Assembly (NCBI GenBank): GCA_964423405.1
Contig: CAYREY010000037.1
Coordinates: forward strand, 1-46,571
DNA length: 46,571 nucleotides
Origin: Bog-950 sp964423405
Lineage (GTDB): Bacteria; Bacteroidota; Bacteroidia; Chitinophagales; LD1
Reading direction: 5' to 3'
A program made the position numbers and the translations under genes. The stretch's first letter is position 1, and the number at the start of each line of letters is the position of its first letter. Shown here one piece after another: positions 36,604-43,700 of the stretch. Under the pieces are notes generated by a model. It was not told where the DNA came from. It did not search any database and was given only the letters and a program-made list of their open reading frames with translations.

Positions 36604-37541
36604 TGCAGATATCAGTAGTAGTACCCTTATTTAACGAAGAAGAATCGCTGCCGGAACTGGCCGCATGGATAGACCGCGTAATGAAAGCCAACAACTTTAC
36701 ATACGAGGTGTTGCTGATTGATGATGGTAGCAAAGACAAAAGCTGGAGTGTGGTAGAGCAGCTATCGGTGCAAAACCCCAATATAAAAGGCATACTGTTT
36801 AGACGCAACTATGGCAAAAGTGCTGCTTTGCAGGTAGGTTTTACCCATGCCAAAGGCGATGTGGTAATTACCATGGATGCAGATTTGCAGGACTCGCCGG
36901 ATGAGATACCGGAGTTATATAAAATGATAACCGTAGATAACTACGACCTGGTAAGCGGATGGAAAGCCAAACGCTACGACCCGCTTAGCAAAACCATACC
37001 TACCAAACTATATAACGGCGCTACCCGGTTAATGACCGGCATACAACTGCACGATATGAACTGCGGTTTAAAAGCCTACAAAGGCGAAGTGGTAAAGTGT
37101 GTAGAGGTATATGGCGAAATGCACCGCTATATACCGGTACTGGCTAAAAAAGCCGGTTACCCTAACATAGGCGAAAAGGTAGTGGTACATCAGGCGCGCA
37201 AGTACGGTAGTACCAAGTTTGGTATGGAGCGTTTTCTATATGGTTTTCTCGATTTGTTATCGGTAACGTTTATGACCCGCTTTGCCAACCGCCCTATGCA
37301 TATATTTGGTGGCTTAGGGGTACTTAGTTTCTTTTTAGGGTTTACTATCAGTCTGGTGCTTACTATACAAAAGGTAGTATTTCTTCAATTTCATATGACC
37401 GACAGGCCGTTGTTTTATCTGGGCCTGGTGTTCCTGGTATTAGGCGTACAGTTATTTCTGGCGGGTTTTCTGGGCGAGTTGATTTCGCGCAAAGCACCCG
37501 ATAGAAACGATTACGATATTTCTAAAAAGGTGAACGTTTAA
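36603..37541 (+). CDS. GT2 family glycosyltransferase, DPM1/ArnC-like with two C-terminal membrane helices (312 aa)
   Basis: The N-terminus is a GT-A fold (ISVVVPLFNEEESLPEL, VLLIDDGSKDKSW, FRRNYGKSAALQVGFTHAKGDVVITMDADLQD) with the metal-binding DAD motif. The middle (DMNCGLKAYKGEV, RKYGSTKFG) matches polyprenyl-phosphate glycosyltransferases. Two membrane helices follow (FGGLGVLSFFLGFTISLVLTI and LFYLGLVFLVLGVQLFLAGFLGEL). Such enzymes put a sugar onto undecaprenyl phosphate at the inner face of the cytoplasmic membrane. The ATG overlaps the preceding stop, indicating translational coupling. Confidence 0.88.
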   Translation: MQISVVVPLFNEEESLPELAAWIDRVMKANNFTYEVLLIDDGSKDKSWSVVEQLSVQNPNIKGILFRRNYGKSAALQVGFTHAKGDVVITMDADLQDSPDEIPELYKMITVDNYDLVSGWKAKRYDPLSKTIPTKLYNGATRLMTGIQLHDMNCGLKAYKGEVVKCVEVYGEMHRYIPVLAKKAGYPNIGEKVVVHQARKYGSTKFGMERFLYGFLDLLSVTFMTRFANRPMHIFGGLGVLSFFLGFTISLVLTIQKVVFLQFHMTDRPLFYLGLVFLVLGVQLFLAGFLGELISRKAPDRNDYDISKKVNV

Positions 37542-37555
37542 CCCCACACCGTAGC

Positions 37556-38686
37556 ATGAAAGTTGTTATCCTCGGTTCGGCCCATCCGCTACGTGGTGGT
37601 TTAGCATCGTATAACGAGCGCCTGGCGCGCGAGTATATGAAACAGGGGCACAGCGTGCAGCTATTTACGTTCAGCCTGCAATACCCGGATTTTCTTTTTC
37701 CCGGTACTACGCAATACAGCGACCAGCCCGCACCCGATGATTTGTTTATACATATAAAGGTAAACTCGGTTAACCCGTTTAACTGGTATAAGGTAGGTAA
37801 GGAGATTGCCGCCCTTAATGCCGACCTGATGATTGTGAAATTCTGGCTGCCGTTTATGGGGCCTTGTCTGGGTAAAATTTCGCGTATAGTAAAAGGTAAC
37901 GGTAAAACAAAGGTGATATCGATACTGGATAATATTATACCGCACGAAAAACGTGTGGGCGATTACCTGCTGGCCAAATACTTTGTAAATAGTGTAGATG
38001 GGTTTATTGCCATGAGCGAATCGGTGCTGACCGACCTGAATAAGTTTGATACTAAAAAGCCGCGTGCATTTTCGCCACACCCGTTGTTCGATAATTTTGG
38101 AGCCGCTATTACCAAGCCCGAAGCATACGAAAAGCTGGGGCTGGCTATTAACGAAGAGTATATTTTGTTTTTTGGGTTTATACGCGATTACAAGGGGCTG
38201 GACCTTTTGCTGCATGCCATGGCCGATGAACGTGTGCGCAACCTGAACATGAAACTGATAGTGGCCGGAGAGTTTTATACTGATGCCAAACCATACGCCG
38301 ACCTGATACAACAACTTAATCTGCGCGATAAGCTGATACTGAAAACCGATTTTATACCCGACGATGAGGTGCGTAATTATTTCTGTGCGGCCGACATGGT
38401 GGTACAGCCTTATAAACACGCCACCCAAAGCGGTGTTACGCAGATATGTTACCACTTCGACCGGCCTATGCTGGTAACCAATGTAGGCGGCCTGCCCGAG
38501 ATAGTGCCGCATGGTAAAGTAGGCTATGTGGTAGAGCCTGAGCCTAAAGCTATAGCCGATGCTATAGTAGATTTTTACGCCAACCACCAGGAGATGCGTA
38601 TGCGCGATTTTATTCGTGTAGAAAAGAAGAAATACGCCTGGAGCGCCATGCTGGAGAAGATAGCTGAGGTGGTGGGGAAGGTGTAG
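37556..38686 (+). CDS. GT4/GT-B family glycosyltransferase (376 aa)
   Basis: The N-terminal Rossmann half starts VVILGSAHPLRGGLASYNERLAREY. The C-terminal half has the GT1/GT4 donor-site features EYILFFGFIRDYKGLDLLLHAM, VRNYFCAADMVVQPYKHATQSGV and MLVTNVGGLPEIV. No membrane helix or signal peptide is present. It follows the GT2 gene after 14 nt and would extend a surface glycan in the cytoplasm. The acceptor cannot be told from sequence; the nearby heptose genes suggest LPS, capsule or protein glycan assembly. Confidence 0.88.
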   Translation: MKVVILGSAHPLRGGLASYNERLAREYMKQGHSVQLFTFSLQYPDFLFPGTTQYSDQPAPDDLFIHIKVNSVNPFNWYKVGKEIAALNADLMIVKFWLPFMGPCLGKISRIVKGNGKTKVISILDNIIPHEKRVGDYLLAKYFVNSVDGFIAMSESVLTDLNKFDTKKPRAFSPHPLFDNFGAAITKPEAYEKLGLAINEEYILFFGFIRDYKGLDLLLHAMADERVRNLNMKLIVAGEFYTDAKPYADLIQQLNLRDKLILKTDFIPDDEVRNYFCAADMVVQPYKHATQSGVTQICYHFDRPMLVTNVGGLPEIVPHGKVGYVVEPEPKAIADAIVDFYANHQEMRMRDFIRVEKKKYAWSAMLEKIAEVVGKV

Positions 38687-38738
38687 GGATAATCTAAACG
38701 ATACATTAAATGCGCTGAATAGGCACCGGCTAACTGCC

Positions 38739-38774
38739 CGTCATTGCGAGGAGGCTTTGCGACGAAGCAATCTT
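38739..38774. repeat. Dispersed palindromic repeat, copy 1 (CGTCATTGCGAGGAG type)
   Basis: CGTCATTGCGAGGAG and CGACGAAGCAATCTT form the two arms (ATTGC/GCAAT pairing) around a short centre. The same arms recur at 42870-42915. It sits between the glycosyltransferase operon and hddA. Confidence 0.65.
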
Positions 38775-38854
38775 TTATTAAGTAACTAATCTTACCATCG
38801 CAATTTGTTTTTATTTTCCGCACATGATTTACAGAAGTAAAGCGCCCCTGCGTT

Positions 38855-38954
38855 NNNNNNNNNNNNNNNNNNNNNNNNNNNNNNNNNNNNNNNNNNNNNN
38901 NNNNNNNNNNNNNNNNNNNNNNNNNNNNNNNNNNNNNNNNNNNNNNNNNNNNNN
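38855..38954. other. Assembly gap (100 N) flanked by a 55-bp direct duplicate
   Basis: Bases 38800-38854 and 38955-39009 are identical over 55 bp and include the first 31 nt of hddA (ATG at 38824 in the left copy, 38979 in the right). A gap of exactly 100 N with identical ends is what a scaffolder leaves when two contigs overlap by one assembly k-mer. The true sequence is probably continuous, with a single copy of the 55 bp. Confidence 0.85.
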
Positions 38955-38978
38955 GCAATTTGTTTTTATTTTCCGCAC

Positions 38979-40001
38979 ATGATTTACAGAAGTAAAGCGC
39001 CCCTGCGTTTGGGCCTGGCCGGTGGTGGTACCGATGTATCGCCGTACTGCGATTTGTATGGCGGTGCCATATTGAATATTACCATTGGTATGTATGCCTA
39101 TGCTACCATTAAACCGCTTACCGGTAAAAAAATACGCATTAAAGCTATCGACCGTAACGAGGAAATAGTGCTGGATGCTAAAAAACAACTGGAGATAAAC
39201 GGCAAGCTCGATTTAGCTAAAGGCGTATATAACCGCGTAGTGCGCGATTTTGTAAAAAAGCCACTGGCGTTTGAATTAACCACGTATGTAGATGCGCCTC
39301 CGGGTTCGGGTTTGGGTTCATCAAGTACGTTGGTAGTGGCTATACTGGGTGCCTTTGCCGAATGGCTTAAGCTGCCACTGGGCGAATACGATATTGCACA
39401 ACTTGCTTACCACATAGAGCGGGAGGACCTGAAAATGCAGGGTGGTCGGCAAGACCAGTACGCTGCAACCTTTGGTGGGGTAAACTATATGGAGTTTTAC
39501 GCTAACGATAAAGTGATAGTAAATCCCCTGCGGGTAAAAGATAAATGGCTGCACGAGTTAGAGAACAACCTGATACTTTTCTTTACCGAAACATCGCGGT
39601 TATCGTCGGAGATTATTGCCCGCCAGGCAAATAATGTAAAGAAGAAGAATACGAAGAGTATTGAAGCCATGCACAGCCTGAAAGAGCAGAGCGTGCGCAT
39701 GAAAGAAGCCCTACTGAAAGGCGATGTAGATAGCATAGGTAAAATACTACACTATGGCTGGGAGCATAAAAAAGCCATGGCCGATGGTATCAGCAATCCG
39801 CAAATTGAACAGATATATAACGCTGCATTAAAGGCGGGTGCTACCGGTGGTAAAATATCGGGTGCCGGCGGTGGTGGCTTTATGATTTTTTACGCCCCCT
39901 ATAACGCTAAGTTTGGGGTGATAGAAGCACTGAACAAACTGGGCGGCCGTGTAATGCGCTACAACTTTACCCACCACGGGCTTACTACGTGGACGATATA
40001 G
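38979..40001 (+). CDS. hddA: D-glycero-alpha-D-manno-heptose 7-phosphate kinase (340 aa)
   Basis: This GHMP kinase has APLRLGLAGGGTDVSPYCDLYGG near the N-terminus, the phosphate-binding PPGSGLGSSSTLVVAILGA, and the C-terminal motif GGKISGAGGGGFMIFY. The first segment matches the HddA subfamily. It phosphorylates D-glycero-D-manno-heptose 7-phosphate at C1 in the alpha configuration, the branch that leads to GDP-heptose. A partial copy of its first codons precedes the scaffold gap and is an assembly artefact. The remaining pathway genes follow after an inserted SIR2-like gene. Confidence 0.88.
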   Translation: MIYRSKAPLRLGLAGGGTDVSPYCDLYGGAILNITIGMYAYATIKPLTGKKIRIKAIDRNEEIVLDAKKQLEINGKLDLAKGVYNRVVRDFVKKPLAFELTTYVDAPPGSGLGSSSTLVVAILGAFAEWLKLPLGEYDIAQLAYHIEREDLKMQGGRQDQYAATFGGVNYMEFYANDKVIVNPLRVKDKWLHELENNLILFFTETSRLSSEIIARQANNVKKKNTKSIEAMHSLKEQSVRMKEALLKGDVDSIGKILHYGWEHKKAMADGISNPQIEQIYNAALKAGATGGKISGAGGGGFMIFYAPYNAKFGVIEALNKLGGRVMRYNFTHHGLTTWTI

Positions 40002-40015
40002 GTTTTTTTGTTATT

Positions 40016-40023
40016 TATATTTG
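40016..40023 (+). promoter_or_regulatory. -7 box TATATTTG before the SIR2-like gene
   Basis: An exact TAnnTTTG match lies 15 nt after the hddA stop and 37 nt before the SIR2-like ATG (40060). No clear -33 TTTG is seen. It gives the inserted gene its own possible promoter within the heptose operon. It overlaps the left copy of an ATTTGTAT direct repeat. Confidence 0.4.
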
Positions 40024-40059
40024 TATCTACATCTATTTAGTTGCAAAATAGTAATATGT

Positions 40060-41430
40060 ATGATTAGTAGGGGTGAAGCAGAAAATATCTGTCAAAATGA
40101 TGTTCGTTTTAAAGTGGATTTGAATTTGTATAACGGGATTACAATTTCTTGTATTCCATCAAGATTTGACCACAATACTGATACTTTACATGTAACAGAG
40201 TTTTTTTTAGGTGGACAACGAAATATAGAAGTAAGAAGAGATATTATAAATGGGTATAGTCAAATTCTTCCGAATAATCAACGGATTTTTAATGTTGAAG
40301 ATGTTTCTCCTACATTTCAGGGAGAGTTTGCGAAAAAGCTCATTATAATTGGTGCAGGTGCGTCTCATGGGTATTCTTCCAATCTTGAGGGAATAAGGAA
40401 GGACTTTTGTCCTCCATTGGCAAATGGTATTTTTCAGAATTCATTTGATCAATTGTTAGATAACTTCAATGGTGCTAAAAATCTCGCCACTTCGGCTTAT
40501 GGGTTGAATGATATAGAAGATTTTTTTCAAAGTCTTTGGAATAGAGTGGCTAATGCGCAAAGAAAAGAACTGTCACTAGTTTATTCGCTTATTAGTACAC
40601 AGTATTATTTGAGTAGTTTGTTTTTAAATATTTCTAAAAAACAGCGAGGGAATAAATACAATTACTACCAACAATTGGTTCAGGTTGTTGATGAGTATTT
40701 GGCTGGTAGCAAAGGAAATGAAAAGGTGTTAATAGTGAATTTTAATTATGATCTTCTCCTGGAAGAGGCTCTTTCATCATATCAAGGATATACATATACG
40801 GATATAAGTGATTATGCAGACTATAAAAATCGACAAATCCTTTTATTTAAACCACATGGCTCGTGTAACTGGTTTAGAGAAATAGATAGATTGGGTTTGT
40901 CGCACTCACATAATGAAGGTGATCTACAAGATGTATTAGTTAAAACATCCAAAAAATTGTGGACTGATAAAAAAAACTTGGGAGAATTGCATGAGATGCT
41001 TTTGGATGAATTGATAATCACAGATGGGCCGCCTGTGGAAACCGCTTACCATAGAAATTACTTCCCTCAACTTTTAATTCCATTTAAAGATAAAGACGAT
41101 TTTTCAATGCCTGATATGCATTTGAATATCTTAACCTATCTACTTTCAAAAGTAGAGGATGTTTTAGTTGTCGGATGGAAAGGAAGTGAGGCTAAGTTTA
41201 ATAAACTGCTACAAGAACAATTATCTCATAAAGCCTTAAACTTTTATTATGCCAACTATACGGACAATAGTATAAAGGATATTTATTCAGAATTATTGCC
41301 TAAAGCTCAGATTAGAAATATAGGCGATTTTTTTATTGATAAGGACGCGAGTAAATGGCATAATGCTAAAGCAGATTTTGGAAATCTCATGCGATATTTA
41401 AAAACAGAAGAAAATTTCTTTTTTAAATAG
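40060..41430 (+). CDS. SIR2-like domain protein, probable NAD-binding defence-type gene (456 aa)
   Basis: The ATG at 40060 (MISRGEAENICQ) is preferred over an upstream TTG at 40021. After an N-terminal region of about 95 residues with no motif I recognise, the SIR2-like features appear in order: GAGASHG at 98-104 (nucleotide-binding loop), NFNYD at 227-231 (like the TQN-x-D segment), KPHGS with His266 (position of the catalytic His), and VVGWKGSE at about 370-377. The GIPDFR loop of deacetylases is absent, so NAD hydrolysis or binding is more likely than deacetylation. SIR2-like proteins of this kind (ThsA, DSR, AbiH relatives) are often antiphage NADases. Its DNA is visibly richer in A+T than the neighbours, which suggests transfer. 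It separates hddA from gmhA and has -7 boxes on both sides. Confidence 0.8.
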   Translation: MISRGEAENICQNDVRFKVDLNLYNGITISCIPSRFDHNTDTLHVTEFFLGGQRNIEVRRDIINGYSQILPNNQRIFNVEDVSPTFQGEFAKKLIIIGAGASHGYSSNLEGIRKDFCPPLANGIFQNSFDQLLDNFNGAKNLATSAYGLNDIEDFFQSLWNRVANAQRKELSLVYSLISTQYYLSSLFLNISKKQRGNKYNYYQQLVQVVDEYLAGSKGNEKVLIVNFNYDLLLEEALSSYQGYTYTDISDYADYKNRQILLFKPHGSCNWFREIDRLGLSHSHNEGDLQDVLVKTSKKLWTDKKNLGELHEMLLDELIITDGPPVETAYHRNYFPQLLIPFKDKDDFSMPDMHLNILTYLLSKVEDVLVVGWKGSEAKFNKLLQEQLSHKALNFYYANYTDNSIKDIYSELLPKAQIRNIGDFFIDKDASKWHNAKADFGNLMRYLKTEENFFFK

Positions 41431-41435
41431 ATTTG
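41428..41435 (+). promoter_or_regulatory. -7 box TAGATTTG before gmhA
   Basis: An exact TAnnTTTG match begins at the TAG stop of the SIR2-like gene and lies 19 nt before the gmhA ATG. It overlaps the right copy of the ATTTGTAT repeat (41431-41438). It would restore expression of gmhA and the genes after it, independently of hddA. Confidence 0.4.
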
Positions 41436-41454
41436 TATTTATACAAAAGTGAAA

Positions 41455-42036
41455 ATGAGCAAGGTAAAATCCATCATATCGGCATCGATAGAGGTAAAGA
41501 GCAAGATACTGCACGATGAGTTTTTTGTAAACCGTATAGACGAGGTGGCTAAACTGATAGCCAACGCGTTTGAAAACGGCCACCGCCTGTACCTGTGCGG
41601 TAATGGTGGCAGCGCTGCCGATGCACAACACCTGGCGGCCGAGTTTACCGGCCGCTTTTACAGCGACCGTGAGCCACTACCGGCCGAGGCGCTGCATGTA
41701 AATACGTCTTTTCTTACCGCTGTGGCTAACGACTACAGCTACGACCAGATATACGAACGTGCCATTAAAGCGCATGGCCGCAAGGGCGATGTGCTGATAG
41801 GGCTTTCCACCTCGGGTAACTCGCGCAATGTAATACTGGCGCAAATTGAAGCCAAGAGCCGCGGTATGCATGTAGTGTCGTTTACCGGCGAAGGTGGTGG
41901 CCGCATGAAAGAGAGTTGCGACTACCTGTTTAACGTGCCCAGCAACGATACCCCGCGCATACAGGAGAGCCATATACTTGTAGGCCATATCATCTGCCAA
42001 CTGGTAGAAGAAACACTTTTTAATACCGGTAAATAA
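41455..42036 (+). CDS. gmhA: Phosphoheptose isomerase (D-sedoheptulose 7-phosphate isomerase) (193 aa)
   Basis: The SIS domain fills the protein: GHRLYLCGNGGSAADAQHLAAEFTGRF, ALSLTAVANDYSY-like LHVNTSFLTAVANDYSYDQIYERAI, and VLIGLSTSGNSRNVILAQ. GNGGSAADAQH is diagnostic for GmhA. It converts sedoheptulose 7-phosphate to D-glycero-D-manno-heptose 7-phosphate, the first step of heptose-nucleotide synthesis, in the cytoplasm. ATG at 41455 is preferred; a GTG two codons earlier is possible. hddC follows after 9 nt. Confidence 0.92.
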   Translation: MSKVKSIISASIEVKSKILHDEFFVNRIDEVAKLIANAFENGHRLYLCGNGGSAADAQHLAAEFTGRFYSDREPLPAEALHVNTSFLTAVANDYSYDQIYERAIKAHGRKGDVLIGLSTSGNSRNVILAQIEAKSRGMHVVSFTGEGGGRMKESCDYLFNVPSNDTPRIQESHILVGHIICQLVEETLFNTGK

Positions 42037-42045
42037 CACTCACGC

Positions 42046-42750
42046 ATGGCAGAAAAAAACGCACCCGCAATAGTGCTGGCCGGCGGATTGGGAACCCGGC
42101 TGCGCGGCGTTATAAACGATTTGCCCAAGCCGATGGCTATGATAAACGGTAAGCCGTTTCTGCATTATTTGTTTTTGTATTTAACCAAACAGCGCATACC
42201 TAAAGCCATATTATCGGTAGGGTACAAAGCAGGTGTAATAGAAGCCTACTTTGGCGATAAATACCTGGATGTAGAAATTGAATACTGCCGCGAGGAGGAA
42301 CCACTGGGTACAGGTGGCGGTATAAAGCTGGCATTTGAACGCGTAGCCGGCAATGCTTTTGTATTAAACGGCGATACGTTTTTTGATATAGACCTTTCTG
42401 CGCTGGCGCAGTTTCATACAGCCAGTGGTGCCGATATATCGCTGGGTTTAAAGGCCATGCAGCAGTTTGACCGTTATGGCACAGTTGAGCTACAAGATAG
42501 CCGCATAGTAAAGTTTGAAGAGAAGAAGCCTGTAGAACAGGGCATAATAAACGGCGGGGTGTATTACTTTAACCGCAGTGTGTTTGACGGCGTGAGTGAG
42601 AAGAAATTTTCGTTTGAGAAAGAAGTGCTGGAGAAGTTTGTGGGCAGTAAGCAGATAAACGGAAAGGTGTTTGATGATTATTTTATTGATATAGGCATAC
42701 CGGAAGATTACCAGAAGGCACAGACAGATTTTGTGAGGTTGTTTGAGTAA
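42046..42750 (+). CDS. hddC: Heptose 1-phosphate nucleotidyltransferase (234 aa)
   Basis: The N-terminal nucleotidyltransferase motif is intact (AIVLAGGLGTRLRGVINDLPKPMAMINGKPFLHYLF), followed by EEPLGTGGGIKLAF and FVLNGDTFFDID. The length fits HddC, which joins GTP to D-glycero-alpha-D-manno-heptose 1-phosphate. Sequence alone does not exclude another NTP, but the neighbouring hddA and gmhA support the heptose role. The product is a donor sugar for surface glycans, possibly used by glycosyltransferases such as those upstream. Confidence 0.82.
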   Translation: MAEKNAPAIVLAGGLGTRLRGVINDLPKPMAMINGKPFLHYLFLYLTKQRIPKAILSVGYKAGVIEAYFGDKYLDVEIEYCREEEPLGTGGGIKLAFERVAGNAFVLNGDTFFDIDLSALAQFHTASGADISLGLKAMQQFDRYGTVELQDSRIVKFEEKKPVEQGIINGGVYYFNRSVFDGVSEKKFSFEKEVLEKFVGSKQINGKVFDDYFIDIGIPEDYQKAQTDFVRLFE

Positions 42751-42764
42751 AGGCATCCACCTCC

Positions 42765-42803
42765 GTTCCGCGCAAAGCCGCGGAACACCTCCGCCAGCGG
42801 AGG
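42765..42803. repeat. Two adjacent hairpins after hddC
   Basis: GTTCCGCG/CGCGGAAC (42765-42772 with 42779-42786) is followed by CCTCCG/CGGAGG (42788-42793 with 42798-42803). They lie 15 nt after the hddC stop and may end or weaken transcription before gmhB. Confidence 0.6.
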
Positions 42804-42869
42804 ACAAAATACCAGTGCTAGTGGCCCTGGCTGGTTTAGTTGTAGAAGTGAGTTGAAATAGAATGTGTT

Positions 42870-42915
42870 CGTCATTGCGAGGAGTGCCGCTTTGGGCACG
42901 ACGAAGCAATCTTGC
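42870..42915. repeat. Dispersed palindromic repeat, copy 2 (CGTCATTGCGAGGAG type)
   Basis: The same two arms as at 38739-38774 (CGTCATTGCGAGGAG and CGACGAAGCAATCTT) enclose a longer centre with its own GTGCC/GGCAC hairpin. It lies in the 258-bp space between hddC and the gmhB-like gene, which holds no other gene. Confidence 0.65.
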
Positions 42916-43008
42916 TTTTACAATACAGGATTCCTCACCTCTCAAAGCATCGGTTCGGAATGACTAATGCAGTGAATACGTATATAGTAAGATAGAAGAT
43001 AAGTATAA

Positions 43009-43572
43009 ATGGCACTGAGCGAATTACCCATAGATAAAACGTGGACACTGTTTCTGGATAGAGATGGTGTGATAAACCTGCACTACCCCAACGATTATGT
43101 AAAAACGTGGGATGAGTTTTTCTTTTTAGAGGGTGCACTGGAGGCTATAAAAACATTGAGCGGTGTATTTAAGCGTATAGTAGTAGTTACCAATCAGCAG
43201 GGGGTGGGTAAGGAGTTGATGAGCAAAGACGACCTGCAGTTTATACACGATGAGATGCTGAAAGAGGTGCGCAAGTACGGCGGCCGTTTACATGCTATAT
43301 ACGCTGCTACCGATTTGGTAGCTAACGATACCCAGCAGATGCGCAAGCCGGGTATAGGCATGGCGCTGAAAGCACAAAAAGATTTTGTAGAGATAGATTT
43401 TGCGAAATCTATTATGGTGGGTGACTCGATAAGCGATATGCAGTTTGGCCGCAATGCCGGTATGGTAACGGTATTGATAGGCGACCCGGCAAAGGTTAAA
43501 CCGGCTGATGAGCCACTGATAGATTACTACTGCGAATCGCTGTTGCAGTTTGCTACTTTGCTAAGCCGGTAG
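43009..43572 (+). CDS. gmhB: HAD-IIIA phosphatase, GmhB-like heptose bisphosphate phosphatase (187 aa)
   Basis: HAD motifs are present: LDRDGVIN (nucleophile Asp in DxD), VVVTNQQGVGK (motif II), RKPGIGM with its Lys (motif III) and MVGDSISDMQFGRNAGM (motif IV). The order and size match GmhB, which removes the 7-phosphate of heptose 1,7-bisphosphate and so supplies the substrate of hddC. In Escherichia coli GmhB the segment before RKP carries Cys/His zinc ligands; here it reads AIYAATDLVANDTQQM and has no cysteine. That may mark a zinc-free subtype or a different HAD substrate. It is 258 bp from hddC, separated by palindromic repeats, and could still share its transcript. Confidence 0.8.
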   Translation: MALSELPIDKTWTLFLDRDGVINLHYPNDYVKTWDEFFFLEGALEAIKTLSGVFKRIVVVTNQQGVGKELMSKDDLQFIHDEMLKEVRKYGGRLHAIYAATDLVANDTQQMRKPGIGMALKAQKDFVEIDFAKSIMVGDSISDMQFGRNAGMVTVLIGDPAKVKPADEPLIDYYCESLLQFATLLSR

Positions 43573-43700
43573 TGGTTTGAAATCACCACCTCGTCAGCCT
43601 GCGGCTGCCACTCCTCCTTAAAATGCGCGCCCCGCCGCGGCGGGGCGAAGGAGGAGAGCTTAACAGCCAAGTACACTTTGCTAGTTTGCTGAGCCGGTAG
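43546..43700. repeat. 27-bp imperfect direct repeat flanking a nested palindrome
   Basis: Bases 43546-43572 (the end of the gmhB-like gene) and 43674-43700 (the end of the aminotransferase gene, read on the other strand) match at 24 of 27 positions. Between them is a nested hairpin: CTCCTCCTT/AAGGAGGAG (43611-43619 with 43648-43656), with an 18-bp GC-rich perfect palindrome (43629-43646) in its centre. Confidence 0.6.

Noticed and set aside
37661..38587. A 308-codon open frame opposite the GT4 glycosyltransferase
   Set aside because: The GT4 product has full domain motifs, while the opposite frame gives a Tyr/Ile/His-rich sequence without any recognisable feature.
38824..38854. A truncated second hddA gene before the N gap
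   Set aside because: It is part of the 55-bp duplicate at the gap and is best explained as an unmerged contig overlap.
40021..40059. Extended N-terminus of the SIR2-like protein from a TTG
   Set aside because: It would begin inside the -7 box, and the ATG at 40060 is the first standard start after the likely transcription start.
42751..43008. Possible gene in the space between hddC and the gmhB-like gene
   Set aside because: The frames run through palindromic repeats and have no plausible start or protein features.
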